A stretch of 64,000 nt of DNA from Macrostomum hystrix (Eukaryota > Platyhelminthes > Macrostomidae), in NCBI GenBank assembly GCA_950097015.1, contig CATNEN010000038.1:12766001-12830000 (forward strand), written 5' to 3'. Under the pieces are notes generated by a model. The model was not told where the DNA came from. It was given only the letters and a program-made list of their open reading frames with translations, and made no database searches. Positions 54,501 to 64,000 of this stretch are shown one piece after another. Position numbers and translations under genes: made by a program. Numbering within the stretch: position 1 is the stretch's first letter; each line of letters opens with the position of its first letter.

Positions 54501-54624
54501 AATGTAAATAGCACTAGCATTGCCAAATGTAGCATAATAAATACTGATTGTTTGTTTGCCCCTGCAGGTGTCGTGTGTTGCATTGCCTGGATTGTGTAGA
54601 AATACAAATAATAGTATAATTTAG
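51547..54624 (+). CDS. atl: Atlastin, ER-shaping dynamin-like GTPase
   Basis: Three exons in phase 0: 51547-52605 (353 codons, donor CAG/GTTTGT), 53611-54150 (180 codons, acceptor TTCATAG, donor AAG/GTGAGG) and 54568-54624 (acceptor GCCCCTGCAG), 551 residues. The GTPase domain shows the P-loop GAFRKGKSF (residues 76-84), switch [19 protein letters not shown] and the RD motif in [11 protein letters not shown] near 230. A middle three-helix bundle contains the family-typical [13 protein letters not shown] and KMGGPEF. Two membrane segments around residues 463-510 form the hairpin ([14 protein letters not shown] and [15 protein letters not shown]), followed by a short cytoplasmic tail that includes NFIWDK. 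Atlastins tether and fuse ER tubules. The third exon gives only 18 more residues, so the C-terminus is shorter than in human ATL1; alternative last exons outside or inside this region are possible. Confidence 0.95.
53405..53490 (+). mobile_element. tRNA-like SINE head, family B, in atlastin intron 1
   Basis: GGCGGGTCAGTGGCAGAGCG (A box region), then TCTGCCTCTTGCACCAAGG and GAGCTCGAATCCGCGGCGAA (B box region). The secondary structure is poor for a real tRNA, and related copies exist at 47745-47835 and 32717-32785 (minus). Confidence 0.58.
54195..54490. repeat. Degenerate about 60-bp tandem repeat in atlastin intron 2
   Basis: Five diverged copies of a unit with GGATTATCGATT or GGATTATCAATT followed by CATCTCTTCTATGATCTG. 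Older than the other arrays, judging by divergence. Confidence 0.7.
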
Positions 54625-55379
54625 TTATTCACCGCAATTACTTTGATGAGTTTCGCACAGACCCTACATTTGTGGACAAGGTTATGACGTTTCCATCGAG
54701 CTATTAGGTCTGGTGTACTTTTATTTCAGTTTTTGTCCACACGTGAAACTCCCAACTCTGTCTTTGGAGATTTGGGCCGTAGAGTTAAGGATGGGTGATT
54801 TACGCTCGACGGCTGTGGGATCACTGGGAGCCTTATGGGATAGTAGTATAGAAGAGAGGAACTGAAAGCCGAATCCCATGTGCACCTTTCAGCCCCTGCC
54901 TTCCCCTAATTCTAAAAATGCTCCCCTATGTCTCTCAGATCCTTCTCTCTACGCGTGCATCCATCTCCTCTCAGGTTCGCCTCTCAACTAATCCCATTGG
55001 GATATTTTTAACATACCCCCTCCTATTCGAACCCCATAAGGGCGTGGCCAAGCCTAGCTGGGCCGCGCTGTGCAGGTTCATTGCGTGGACCTATTTTGTT
55101 TCAGTATGCTTGCTGAGGAAGAAGATTTTAGCATCTGGGACTGGGATAAATTTTTCTCTATCGATTTTTTCTGTTGGCTGTGCCCTCTTCACACAGCTGT
55201 TTAGTCTGGACCGCATGCAAAAAATTGTTATAGTGCTGTTTAAAATTATAAAGGTACTTTAATCGTATGCTAGCGATTTACAGACCATAGACTTCACAAT
55301 ATCACCAAACCAGGCATTCACAGACTGGAACTGTTCCATTCATCCTTCCTCACAACTTCCGATTCACCCTTTGTCAGAA
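54625..55379. other. Spacer downstream of atlastin
   Basis: Probably atlastin 3' UTR and intergenic sequence. The frame at 54918-55262 has no recognisable domain and is not accepted. Confidence 0.45.
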
Positions 55380-55382
55380 CCA

Positions 55383-55945
55383 ACTACATCCCATTCTCCC
55401 ATGATCAACCACATCCCATTTTCCCATGATCAAACACATCCCATTCTCCCATGATCAAACACATCCCATTCTCCCATGATCAATCACATCCCATTCTCTT
55501 ATTATCAAACACATCCCATTCTCTCATGATCAAACAAATCCCATTCTCCCATGATCAATCACATCCCATTTTCCCATGATCAACCACATCCCATTCTCTC
55601 ATGATCAACCGCATCCCATTCTCTCATGATCAAGCACATCCCATTCTCTCATTATCAACCACATCCCATTCTCTCATGATCAACCACATTCCATTCTCCC
55701 ATGATCAACCACATCCCATTCTCTCATGATCAACGACATCCCATTCTCTTATTATCAAACACATCCCATTCTCTCATGATCAAACAAATCCCATTCTCCC
55801 ATGATCAATCACATCCCATTTTCCCATGATCAACCACATCCCATTCTCTCATGATCAACCGCATCCCATTCTCTCATGATCAAGCACATCCCATTCTCCC
55901 ATGATCAATCACATCCCATTCTCCCATGATCAATCACATCCCATT
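55383..55945. repeat. 25-bp minisatellite next to CACTA element 2
   Basis: About 22 copies of CATCCCATTCTCCCATGATC plus AACCA, with C/T changes. A block of about eight units is itself repeated (about 55478-55640 and 55728-55890). It breaks off where the sequence of the second CACTA-like element begins. Confidence 0.95.
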
Positions 55946-55954
55946 TCCCCCCCG

Positions 55955-56475
55955 CTGGGAACCAACTCAGACTTTCAACCGTCAATCGACCGACAATTAA
56001 TTCCCCAAAATCGGACTGACTTTCACCCGATTTTCACCATTTCTCAGAATCGGACCGATTCTGACCGACAAAATTGGGTGAAAATCGGATCAAATTTCAC
56101 CTTCGCACGATTTTCACCAGCCTTAGTCGGTCGATTGTAGAAAATCGGACCGATTTTGTAGGTGGCTCACCGACTTTTCCAGGAAAACGTAACGACAACT
56201 CGATTTTCACCCAACAGAGCACAGATTTTCAACTACAGGGGAAGGGGGTCGTTGAAGAACCGCCCGTTTTTCACCGACACTCAACGGACAGAATCGGACC
56301 AATATTGGCACGAATTTCACCGACATTGTAAGGCCATTTTTTACCGACACTCAACGGACAGAATCGGACCAATATTGGCACGACTTTCACCGACATTGTA
56401 AGGCCATTTTTCACCGACACTCAACGGACAGAATCGGACCAATATTGGCACGACTTTTCCCGATATTGTAGGCCG
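55955..56475. repeat. Left subterminal repeats of CACTA element 2
   Basis: Many copies of AAAATCGGACCGAT and GATTTTCACC (55990-56230), then three copies of an about 69-base unit with TTTTTCACCGACACTCAACGG and AATCGGACCAATATTGGCAC (about 56265-56465). Confidence 0.82.
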
Positions 56476-56519
56476 AAGTTCACATAAAGAGTGAATGATT
56501 TTGCCAGTTGAATTTAAGC

Positions 56520-56960
56520 ATAACTTTTTTCTCGCACAATTAGCAGGAAAAGACCTTTTTTATGATTTATTCAGAATGAAGAAAGGCTTATTAAAGGTGC
56601 AATAAATGCAAAAATCGTTCGTAATAGCTAATAAAACTTGTTTGGCTTGTCTAGTGTATTTCGCTGGGCGCTGTATTTCGTACTTAAAGAAAAGATGAAA
56701 ATGAACAATTATAAAATACAAAATGTAAATACAAAGTACGAAATACAAAAAGCACACAACACAAGGACAAACGTGTTCCCGTTGCTCAACTGCAACGTCA
56801 ATGAAGCGTAACTTCAAAACTAACTCGCACAATTAGCAGGTAATCACGGCAGCTTTTGAATGATTAATTCAGAATGAAGAAAGGCTTATTAAAGGCTGCT
56901 AGAAATGCAAAATTCGTTCGGAATAGCTAATAAAACCTGCTTGGCGTGTCAAGTGTTAAA
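56520..56960. repeat. Duplicated 3' segment before the BEN-domain gene
   Basis: A segment of about 120 bases beginning CGCACAATTAGCAGG and containing TTCAGAATGAAGAAAGGCTT and AATAGCTAATAAAAC occurs twice (56533-56660 and 56826-56955) in direct orientation. The copies differ by small changes; the right one may provide the 3' end of the BEN gene. Confidence 0.8.
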
Positions 56961-56967
56961 TGCATAC

Positions 56968-58236
56968 TTAAGCGTCGTCTTCATATGCAGCACCAGCTAC
57001 ATTGTTAGCAGAAGCTCCAATGGCTTCGCTAGCACCAGCGGATTCGCCAGCAGCAACGGCTTTGTCAGTATCGGCAAAGTTGCTAGCAGCAGCGCCAATT
57101 TTTGTCTTCTTGGGCATTTTCTTTGCAGCGACCGCTTTTCTCTTTCGCGCCTGCTTGATGGCGTCAACGCAGCGCGAATATGCCTGCTGCAGTTCACGTC
57201 GACCTAGCTCAAGACCGTTGTTGTTCAAGTGGGCCACGATGATGTCCAACTTGACATTATCGGCAGGCAGTCGGGCTTTGTCGCCAGAACTGCGACCCGT
57301 GAAGCTGGTCTGGAGGAGCTCCTCCTTAGAAAACAGAATCCGAACGAATCGACGCAGGAGGGATCCTCGAGCCCTGACGCGCGCATCCACATTTTCCGCC
57401 TCTTTAGCGTTCTTAATATCGCTCTGCAGAGCACAACGATCCGACGATCGAATTAGCACATCTGGTAGCTGTGGCGACAGCGGTACTAGAATACTCTCAG
57501 CGTTTCTGGCGGTCCGTATCGGTTTCGATGAGACGATCAAAGCCGAATGCACCGAGTCTGCCACGGCGCCTTCATCTTCCGATGAGCTGCCAGTGGCGTT
57601 GTCGGGTCCGTCGTCAGTCGCAGCGTCAGCAGCAGCGGCAATAGCTGCCGAAACCGATAGAAGCACCTTCCGCTTGGTTAGACTGGCTTCGATTTGGTGG
57701 TCCCGGATGGATTCGCGCAACTGGTCATCTGTTTTGCGCCGGGCGTCGAGTTCGTGCTCCATGTGGTGCACCTTTTGCTCGAGCTCATCGCGCTCCTGAC
57801 GAACCGCCTGCAGCTCGCTAAGAAGCCTCCTGAGCCGGGTGTCCTTTCTCCCGCACTCCTCGCACGAATGGTCGGCCTCATCCGCGGGGCATTCAATGCC
57901 GGTTGGCTTGTCATGCGACTCAGCGGCAGTTTCGCACACCTTGAGAAATTTCTTAGCTTGCTTTTGGGACACAAAAGGTCCCTTAACAATTTTAGCAGCA
58001 TATCGAATGCCTGCTTTCTTATCCTTTGCGACAACGACTTGGACGTCGTGTCCGATGGACCGAGGGGAGTTGCAATCTAGGTCGACTGAGGCGTTGAAGA
58101 CATCACGATCGTCGACAATCATGCACTCGCGCTTTCCAGTCGCGAATTGCACAATCCAAAAGTGTTCGGCAAATTTTGTGGATTGGGACGGCCCCGCCTT
58201 CCGCTGCGCAACCGTGTTTTTCTTTTCACTCGGCAT
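56968..58236 (-). CDS. BEN-domain protein encoded by CACTA element 2
   Basis: A single minus-strand frame; the ATG at 58236 gives 422 residues (an in-frame ATG at 58365 would add 43). An N-terminal part resembles a small globular domain (FAEHFWIVQFATGKRECM; VQVVVAKDKKAGIRYAAKI). A Cys pair region (ECPADEADHSCEECGRKDTR) is followed by a coiled coil (LRRLLSELQAVRQERDELEQ) and an Ala/Asp/Ser-rich linker. The segment RGSLLRRFVRILFSKEELLQ to about RCVDAIKQARKRK (about residues 285-375) has the pattern of a BEN domain, known for DNA binding and chromatin contacts. The C-terminus has basic KKMPKKTK and an Ala-rich tail. It probably binds element or host DNA (inference). It is nested in the same TIR-bounded unit as the transposase, so it is element-encoded rather than a host gene. 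Confidence 0.66.
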   Translation of the reverse strand: MPSEKKNTVAQRKAGPSQSTKFAEHFWIVQFATGKRECMIVDDRDVFNASVDLDCNSPRSIGHDVQVVVAKDKKAGIRYAAKIVKGPFVSQKQAKKFLKVCETAAESHDKPTGIECPADEADHSCEECGRKDTRLRRLLSELQAVRQERDELEQKVHHMEHELDARRKTDDQLRESIRDHQIEASLTKRKVLLSVSAAIAAAADAATDDGPDNATGSSSEDEGAVADSVHSALIVSSKPIRTARNAESILVPLSPQLPDVLIRSSDRCALQSDIKNAKEAENVDARVRARGSLLRRFVRILFSKEELLQTSFTGRSSGDKARLPADNVKLDIIVAHLNNNGLELGRRELQQAYSRCVDAIKQARKRKAVAAKKMPKKTKIGAAASNFADTDKAVAAGESAGASEAIGASANNVAGAAYEDDA

Positions 58237-59095
58237 TTTAGTGAATTCGCAGCTTGATGAATAGACCTGTAGATGAGTGGACTTGAATCTGACAGACTGC
58301 AACGCTGAAAAATGTTTGGATGGCAGGTGATGTGCGGCTCGTCTTAGCGTAGCCTCTCCGCCCATCTGTCCCGTTCCCCTTTAGTCTTTTGCGTCTTTAG
58401 ACGATCTAAGTGCAACCTCCAACTCCGAGATCTCTTATTACTTATTTGAGGAACTCCATCTTAAGTCCACCGTGACTGCAGTAGAATTCCTCTGGTGGCA
58501 GCATTACGGCGATCGAGTGATTATTTGAGACGAGCTGATTACGTTACCACTAAGCTTCAGATTGGAGCCTGCCTCACCCAAGCCCTACGTTAAACCCCGG
58601 GTGACAGGCAACACAGGCTTACACTTGAACAATTGTGACTTAAATTGTGAACTTAATTTGGAAGGGTACCTGGCAAATTATAAGTATCATAGGTATATAA
58701 CAAGATTGAGGACTTTCAGTTGTCAACTTCAACCCTACGGGCCATTAAAAAGATAACACAAAGTTGTAAACATGTGGAAAATGTTTTTACAGTTCAAACT
58801 AAGCAGTTGAGGCGCATACACTCATCCGCTGGAATCACCATGAGGGCAACTTTATAACAAGTCGAACATGCATGTACTCGTACATGGATGGGTGGCGACA
58901 TCACCACATTTTATAATGCGCTGCAATCTGCGCTAAAGGGAACAAAACTTTGCCTGTATTGGCAGCAAATATAAAAATAACATGGACCTATATTAATCTC
59001 ATAGACCGTTTAAGGTAGTTATAATTTCTTACTCTTATCTGTCTTTGTACCTACGATTGTAATTAATAGCTGGCCTAATTATAGAACAGATTCCT

Positions 59096-60050
59096 TTACA
59101 TTGAATATATAGTTCCCTCAGCTTCCTCCAACGCCTCAATGAGTATGTCCTCCATGCCATCGTCAGCCCAATGACGGTGTTCGACGTAAGCACGGTAAGC
59201 ACATATATCGATTGTCCTGTTGAAGACAGGCGATAGACAAGCGGCCTCGTCATCTGCAACGGAGGCCATCTTAACGGTACCAGTTTTGCGGAAGACCGGC
59301 GATGGACAAGCGGCGTCTTCATCTGCAACAGAGACCATCTCAGACACATGTCTGAATCGGTTGTGTCGAAACTCAGCTAGTTCTAGCATGGCATTGCGGC
59401 ATTCCTGTAATTTATGATTCAGTGGCAGAAACATATATGCACGATTGTTGCGCTCAGCTGCATTTTCTATCTAGCTGCTCATCAACAGTTGTACTATCAG
59501 TTTCATTTTGTATTAGACTATCTAGCCCCAAAGAATTTCTTAATATAATGCTTACATTCAGTGCACTCTCCGCCCTCTTTAATGCATCAGAACATTTGGC
59601 CACAAGTTCTGCCTCTAAGCTGACACAATCTGTTGTCGCAGCGGAGGCAAGATTGCTATGATCGAATTCATGGTCATCATTGGTGCTGCAGATGAAGCCT
59701 GCAAAGTCGTCACTAGTGCAAATTTGGACATTCGCTTCAGCCAGCACAGCACAGCGAGCAGAGGCGCCAGTAGCGGTGCCGGCCGAGGCGCCAGTAGCGG
59801 TGCCGGCCGAGGCGCCAGTCGAAGAAAATAATGAAGCGAATAAGTCTTCTGACTCAGATGGCCTTTCTGCTTCTCTAATTTCAGATATATCTGAATATCT
59901 GAATACAGACATGGCAGACGTTTCTCCTGCCGTCACAGCGTTTGTATTGGCAGCAGTCTCTCGGGCCTTACGCCGCAACCATTCCTCATCCTCCCTTTGT
60001 TCTTTTAGCCAGGCCTGCTTGCTGAGCCAAATAGGCCTATTGTTTGACAT
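59096..60050 (-). CDS. Unknown acidic accessory protein of CACTA element 2
   Basis: Two exons: 60050-59556 (165 codons, donor AAT/GTAAGC) and 59404-59096 (acceptor ATTACAG), phase 0, 267 residues. The N-terminus is basic and Trp-rich (PIWLSKQAWLKEQREDEEWL), like a short helical DNA- or protein-binding segment. A Ser/Ala-rich middle contains a three-copy GASAGTAT repeat (24-base units at about 59762-59815). The second exon contains two copies of an about 23-residue repeat (MVSVADEDAACPSPVFRKTG and MASVADDEAACLSPVFNRT) and ends in acidic helices (DDGMEDILIEALEEAEGT). I do not recognise the family. Its place between transposase and BEN gene, all on one strand, suggests an element function. Without the intron, the frame would be broken by a stop. 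Confidence 0.58.
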
Positions 60051-60441
60051 GGCAATCGTAGACGGAAAGTAGCTTCTTCTGTTGACAATAATGCTGCAAA
60101 AGTAGTGGAATTTCTTAAATGAGGTCGGGGACTATAGGGTCGTGCTAGGTTTCATTCAGAAACATGTGCTGCACCTTCATACAAGTAGGCCATATTGCAT
60201 GCCACCCTGGTATCCTGTCATATGAAGGCACTAAAGTTAGATTTTCAGAAGTCAAAGCAAGAAAGCCACGAATGTAAAGAACGATAGGGCCAATAGGCGA
60301 ATGAAAATGTCGTTTAATTGAATTGCTATGCATACGCAAATGTACTAAAGAGGATATACAATTAGTTAGACTGGAAATCGTGACAGGCTACTGGGACATC
60401 AGTCAACGCTGCAAATATCCATCGGTCGCGATCCTGTGCGT

Positions 60442-63377
60442 TCACGCGTAGTGCAGCTGCGTGTGTGGCATTAGTGCTATGTGCGTGTGACTGACTAGGC
60501 AGGTTCCAACAACCTTGCTACAGTCAACTGTTGTCGGCGGTTCAGGTATGTCGTCGCTGAACGGGTCGTCCACTAGTCGCATGACGTGTGTCAGGCGACA
60601 CCCACGTGCGGATGATTCTGGAGGCACTGAGCACAGCCTCACTGCAGGATAAAGTACCAACGCAGTTGTCCGTATAGGCTGAATTACAACTCGGACCACA
60701 TCTGAATCAATGTCAGCCTGGATCGCTTCTAAGCGTCCAAAGGCAAATTCGGTCGCAGAATTTCCTCGCGTTGCAACAAAACAGGACGATGTCTTCGATG
60801 CTCTAACCAGTCCTTGCCTGATTTCAATGAATAGGCCATTGGGGAGAGTCGCAGCACGAAACTGGCTGTTCGCCTGCTGCTGTCGACCTTCCAGCTTGAT
60901 GCCTCCGACAAACAATGCGGTGCCGTCAGGGTGATTATCAGGGTCAGGCAGTCGAAGCGTATTGATGTGACGGGTTACCGCTTTAAGAATTTCGACATCC
61001 TGCAGACGTGAGCCGTGGATGTTGCTACGGAGGCGGAAGTGTGTCGCTTCGAACAGCGATGCAGAGATCCTATGAAGTGGTCCAAATCTGATGGCTGTAG
61101 ATACCATATGCACACAGACTTGGTGTGCATTGTAGGTCAACGCCCGCGTTGAGTAGAGCACGGGCAGGCACCTAGTAATGTGTAAAGCAAAACATTTCAA
61201 CTCAATATAGCTGTGAAATATGATTGAAGAGAAGTGTAATCACATTCTGCTACAGACATGGCCACACGAAAATGTTAGTTAATGAGTATTCATAGAGACC
61301 AGTCCATTGCACTTACTTCAGAAAATGTTCGAGGGAGGTCTGCGCTCGCATGACTTCAACTAGCGATCCCCCTTCGAAGCAGAGCCAGAAAACGGCGGAG
61401 CTTAGCAGTAGCAGATGCAAGTAGTAATCAACTTTCGTTTGTCCGCGTAGAAAGTCGCCAAGGATCATCGGAGTCAGTGCGAACGCCCAAACCTCGAACT
61501 CGTGGCCGCGGAAGCGAGCGAGTTCCTTTAGATTTCGCAGGGAACGACGGTGAACACTGTGTGGCACGATTATTTGGCTTAGTGCGGCGCTTATCTCCTG
61601 CAGTTGCCGATGCAGGTTCGGCGTCTCGATTTGCGGATCCGGTCGATCACGGCGTTGACAAAAAAGCTGCGGTAGGAGCCACTTAAATAGACCGCCGTCA
61701 AACTGGTGTAAGAAACACGGGGGGCATCCAGTGACGAAATCGAAGCCGTTCAGTTCTTCCAAAGGAGAGACGGCATTTACCTGCAATATGGAGAGCAATA
61801 AAAGCAATGGCTTCATCTGAAAATATAATTCTCCTATGTAAAAAATGACAGAAAGTGACAGATGCCTATAAACTGCGCTCGTACTACACATATAACAGGA
61901 TACTCACGCCTAGAAAATCGTCTCGGCGTGCAGGGATGGTCGCAGCCAAATGAAGCGTGTCTCGCCTGGTGCGAACAGCTGGTGCCCTGCAACCAGCGCG
62001 TCTTGCTGTTTCCATCATGGCATTCGTGAGTTGAGTAGGATAGTAGCGGCCTGCTCTCAGTTGCGGGCGCGTTTCGACGTAGCATTTGTCGCAACCGTAG
62101 CGCGCGTTGAAGCGCTTTATTCCGATTGCGTCGGCGCGAACAGGAGCGTCGAACATTCCGATCAGTGGATGTAGATGAAGATTTCGTTTAGCCCCGGTTT
62201 CATCAACGATCGTAATGCCTTCCACGCGCAACCTGTTAAGCATGGGAACCACTAACTGAAGAAAGTGCGAGGCTCGCAACTTGCGCTTTCCCGTCCACAA
62301 GCCGCACAATACGACGAAGCGCATCTTTATTTTATCGTCTATTTCGTTAATAATAAGATAAACTGGGCACACTTCAGCGCTGGATGTTCTCGCGACTGTA
62401 AAGCCGTCAGTGCTTAAAGTGTAGGTCAAATCACTTCGTTCTTGTGGTCGAATGGTCTGCAAAAAACGTTGATAGGCCGTGCCTGCAGCAAAGCTTAGAC
62501 AGCCAGGCGTATATATTTGATCGCAAGGAAAGGTGACGTAGCGAAGCAAATGATTGCGCTCAATCATCACGCGCAGCTGCGAGCGAACATCGACCACCCA
62601 GAACTTAACCGTATCGGATTGACACTGCTGGCAACGCTCATCAGCGATAGCTTCTACATGGCTCGTATTACATGTGCAACAAACGAAATGACAAGTAGCA
62701 TTCTTGGGCTGAAATCGACCTCTGACGGGCGCAAGTCCCAGTGCTTTATCCAGCTGTGTAAGAGTTTTCGGCATGGAGTTCGCTGTCGGCAAAAGACGTT
62801 GTAGAAGCCGCAAAAGCAATGCTTTGGACAGACGACGCAGTTTGCTTTTCTTTGCAAAGTCTTCGATCGCCATAGCTGCATCCTTGACACTTATGCTGGC
62901 ACCAAGAAAAATGGGACTGGTCGCTGCATGGTTGACAGGGCTCGCAGCAGGCTGCTGGGTGTCGCTGTCGCTGCTGTCGGCAGGAGGACCACCGTGTCCA
63001 GGGCTCGCAGCAGGCTGCTGGGTGTCGCTGTCGCTGCTGTCGGCAGGAGGACCACCGTGTCCAGGGCTCGCAGCAGGCTGCTGGGTGTCGCTGTCGCTGC
63101 TGTCGGCAGGAGGACCACCGTGTCCAGGGCTCGCAGCAGGCTGCTGGGTGTCGCTGTCGCTGCTGTCGGCAGGAGGACCACCGTGTCCAGGGCTCGCAGC
63201 AGGCTGCTGGGTGTCGCAGTCGCTGCTGTCGGCAGGAGGACCACCGTGTCCAGGGCTCGCAGCAGGCTGCTGGGTGTCGCTGTCGCTGCTGTCGGCCCGA
63301 GTGTCAGCAAAAGAATTTTCTCTTTCTGATTTTAGCTGTCTCCATTGCTTCTGGCGTGCTCGGTTTGAACGTGGCAT
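60442..63377 (-). CDS. CACTA/EnSpm-like transposase, element 2
   Basis: Three exons: 63377-61908 (490 codons, donor GGC/GTGAGT), 61780-61317 (acceptor ATTGCAG, donor GAA/GTAAGT) and 61171-60442 (acceptor TACTAG), phases agree; about 887 residues. Residues about 30-155 are six near-identical copies of a 21-residue Asp/Ser/Pro/Gly repeat. A Cys-rich knuckle (CHFVCCTCN…CQQC) follows near 238-262, then the tnp2 core: LTYTLSTDGFTVARTS with the conserved D-G, ARYGCDKCYVETRP, SPLEELNGFDFVTG, PPCFLHQFDGGLFKWL, and a DUF4218-like ALTYNAHQVCVHMVS with ASLFEATHFRL. In the P-x-D-x-M-H motif the Asp is replaced by Cys, so activity is doubtful. GC-rich codons differ from the AT-rich transposase of element 1. 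Confidence 0.86.
62938..63300. repeat. 63-bp coding repeat in the transposase N-terminus
   Basis: Six tandem copies of a 63-base unit (plus strand GGGCTCGCAGCAGGCTGCTG then GGTGTCGCTGTCGCTGCTGT and GGCAGGAGGACCACCGTGTC), nearly identical. The unit is a multiple of three and keeps the frame. It is open in other frames as well, which creates shadow frames on both strands. Confidence 0.95.
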
Positions 63378-63815
63378 TATTAACAGTGCAACAGCTGAAA
63401 CAGAGCAATGTGATTTTGGGATTTTCTATTTTATGACCATTCAATCCAATTTATAGGCTGAAGCAGCTGCGTAGAAATTTACGAGACCTTAACCTTATAA
63501 CGTTATAGCTATAGCTAGGTAGTTCAAATATGCAATCAAATAGTAAAGCCGAAGTAAAAGGAGTCTAAAGGTGGTTTGCATTGACACAAAAATATGGCGT
63601 TATGCATTCTGTTTTATTTAGCATATAATACAAAGTAAATGAAAAAGACTGCATTAGGCACTGGGCCAGGTACAGCTTTTGGAACTGTGCCAGACTCCAA
63701 ATCTGCAGTGTAACGCTGGCGCTTGTACGGAGGGAGGGCGCAGCCACACACTGTTTCGAGCGATGCAGTGCATGCTGTACATAGTATGAGGACTTAGCGC
63801 GAATTTTACCTGGAA
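63378..63815. other. 5' flank of the element 2 transposase
   Basis: Between the transposase start and the right subterminal array; probably element promoter and 5' UTR. No gene seen. Confidence 0.4.
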
Positions 63816-64000
63816 AGTAGGCGAAAATTGGGGGAAAATCGGTGAAAATCGGTCCGAAACTTGCCCAAACTGGACCCGACTTTCACCTGGCACAGGGTAG
63901 GTGAAAATTGGGGGAAAATCGGTGAAAATCGGTCCGAAACTTGCCCAAACTGGACCCGACTTTCACCTGGCACAGGGTAGGTGAAAATTGGGGGAAAATA
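63816..64000. repeat. Right subterminal tandem repeat of CACTA element 2
   Basis: An 80-81 base unit with GTAGGTGAAAATTGGGGGAA and AATCGGTCCGAAACTTGCCC, followed by a CCCGACTTTCACCTGGCACA end. Two full copies and the start of a third are visible at the window edge. The words mirror those at 55990-56470. Confidence 0.9.

Larger units (their letters stand above)
55946..64000 (-). mobile_element. Large CACTA/EnSpm-like element 2, right end outside window
   Basis: The left boundary (about 55946, first base uncertain) follows the 25-bp minisatellite; the right end lies beyond 64000. Both visible terminal regions carry the same short words in opposite orientation: TTTTCACC/ACCGATTTTC on the left (55960-56470) and GGTGAAAATCGG/GGGGAAAATC on the right (63815-64000), as expected for subterminal repeats of CACTA elements. 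Three genes lie on the minus strand in the order transposase, acidic protein, BEN-domain protein. The length is more than 8 kb. GC-rich coding regions differ from those of element 1, so the two elements belong to different lineages. Confidence 0.8.

Noticed and set aside
54918-55262. 114-residue plus-strand frame downstream of atlastin
   Set aside because: No domain, mixed composition, no good start; likely chance.
57002-57799. 265-residue plus-strand frame opposite the BEN gene
   Set aside because: Antisense shadow; no domain, and the minus frame has a coiled coil and BEN-like segment.
62773-63456. 227-residue plus-strand frame with Ala-Gly-Cys-Trp-Val repeats
   Set aside because: Antisense of the 63-bp coding repeat in the transposase; the minus frame carries the transposase domain.

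Overview
This is a window of an animal (metazoan) nuclear genome. It holds spliced genes with GT-AG introns, GC-rich exons set in AT-rich introns and spacers, and families that are metazoan or eukaryotic housekeeping: a Caprin-type RGG protein, an RNA polymerase I RPA43-type subunit, a NEMP nuclear-envelope protein, type I inositol-polyphosphate 5-phosphatase (INPP5A) and atlastin. The very heavy load of minisatellites, tRNA-derived SINEs and DNA transposons suggests an invertebrate. A free-living flatworm of the Macrostomum kind is my best guess, but it rests on impression only. All splice sites and families below were read by eye; no search was run.

Layout. 1-1808 (+): 3' part of a Caprin-like gene. 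4905-7240 (-): first of three cholinesterase-like membrane proteins. 7855-14260: a decayed non-LTR retrotransposon split by a complete 5.47 kb CACTA/EnSpm-like DNA transposon (8679-14147) with 34-bp inverted ends and two genes. 15797-17636: a hAT-like non-autonomous element carrying a broken gene fragment. 18475-19074 (+): RPA43/POLR1F. 20249-22719 (+): NEMP. 23262-26690: a 3.4 kb satellite block. 27885-38292 (-): an 11-exon INPP5A gene whose introns hold minisatellites, SINEs and a retroelement remnant. 39307-41209 (-): a decayed coiled-coil gene. 42033-44165 (-) and 44428-46417 (+): the second and third cholinesterase-like genes, head to head. 49644-50358: a foldback element with a 9-bp target duplication. 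51547-54624 (+): atlastin. About 55945 to beyond the window end: a second, larger CACTA-like element with a transposase, an unknown acidic protein and a BEN-domain protein, all on the minus strand.

Most notable points: (1) the three cholinesterase-like proteins all have Asp where the catalytic Ser should be, while Glu and His remain, so they are likely non-enzymatic surface proteins; their sequence identity is patchy in a way that suggests gene conversion plus tail replacement. (2) Two CACTA-like elements each have their own private subterminal motif array and different accessory genes; one carries a BEN-domain protein. (3) Many introns consist largely of one homogenised private minisatellite, and the one in the last NEMP intron repeats perfect splice-donor cores directly after the real donor.
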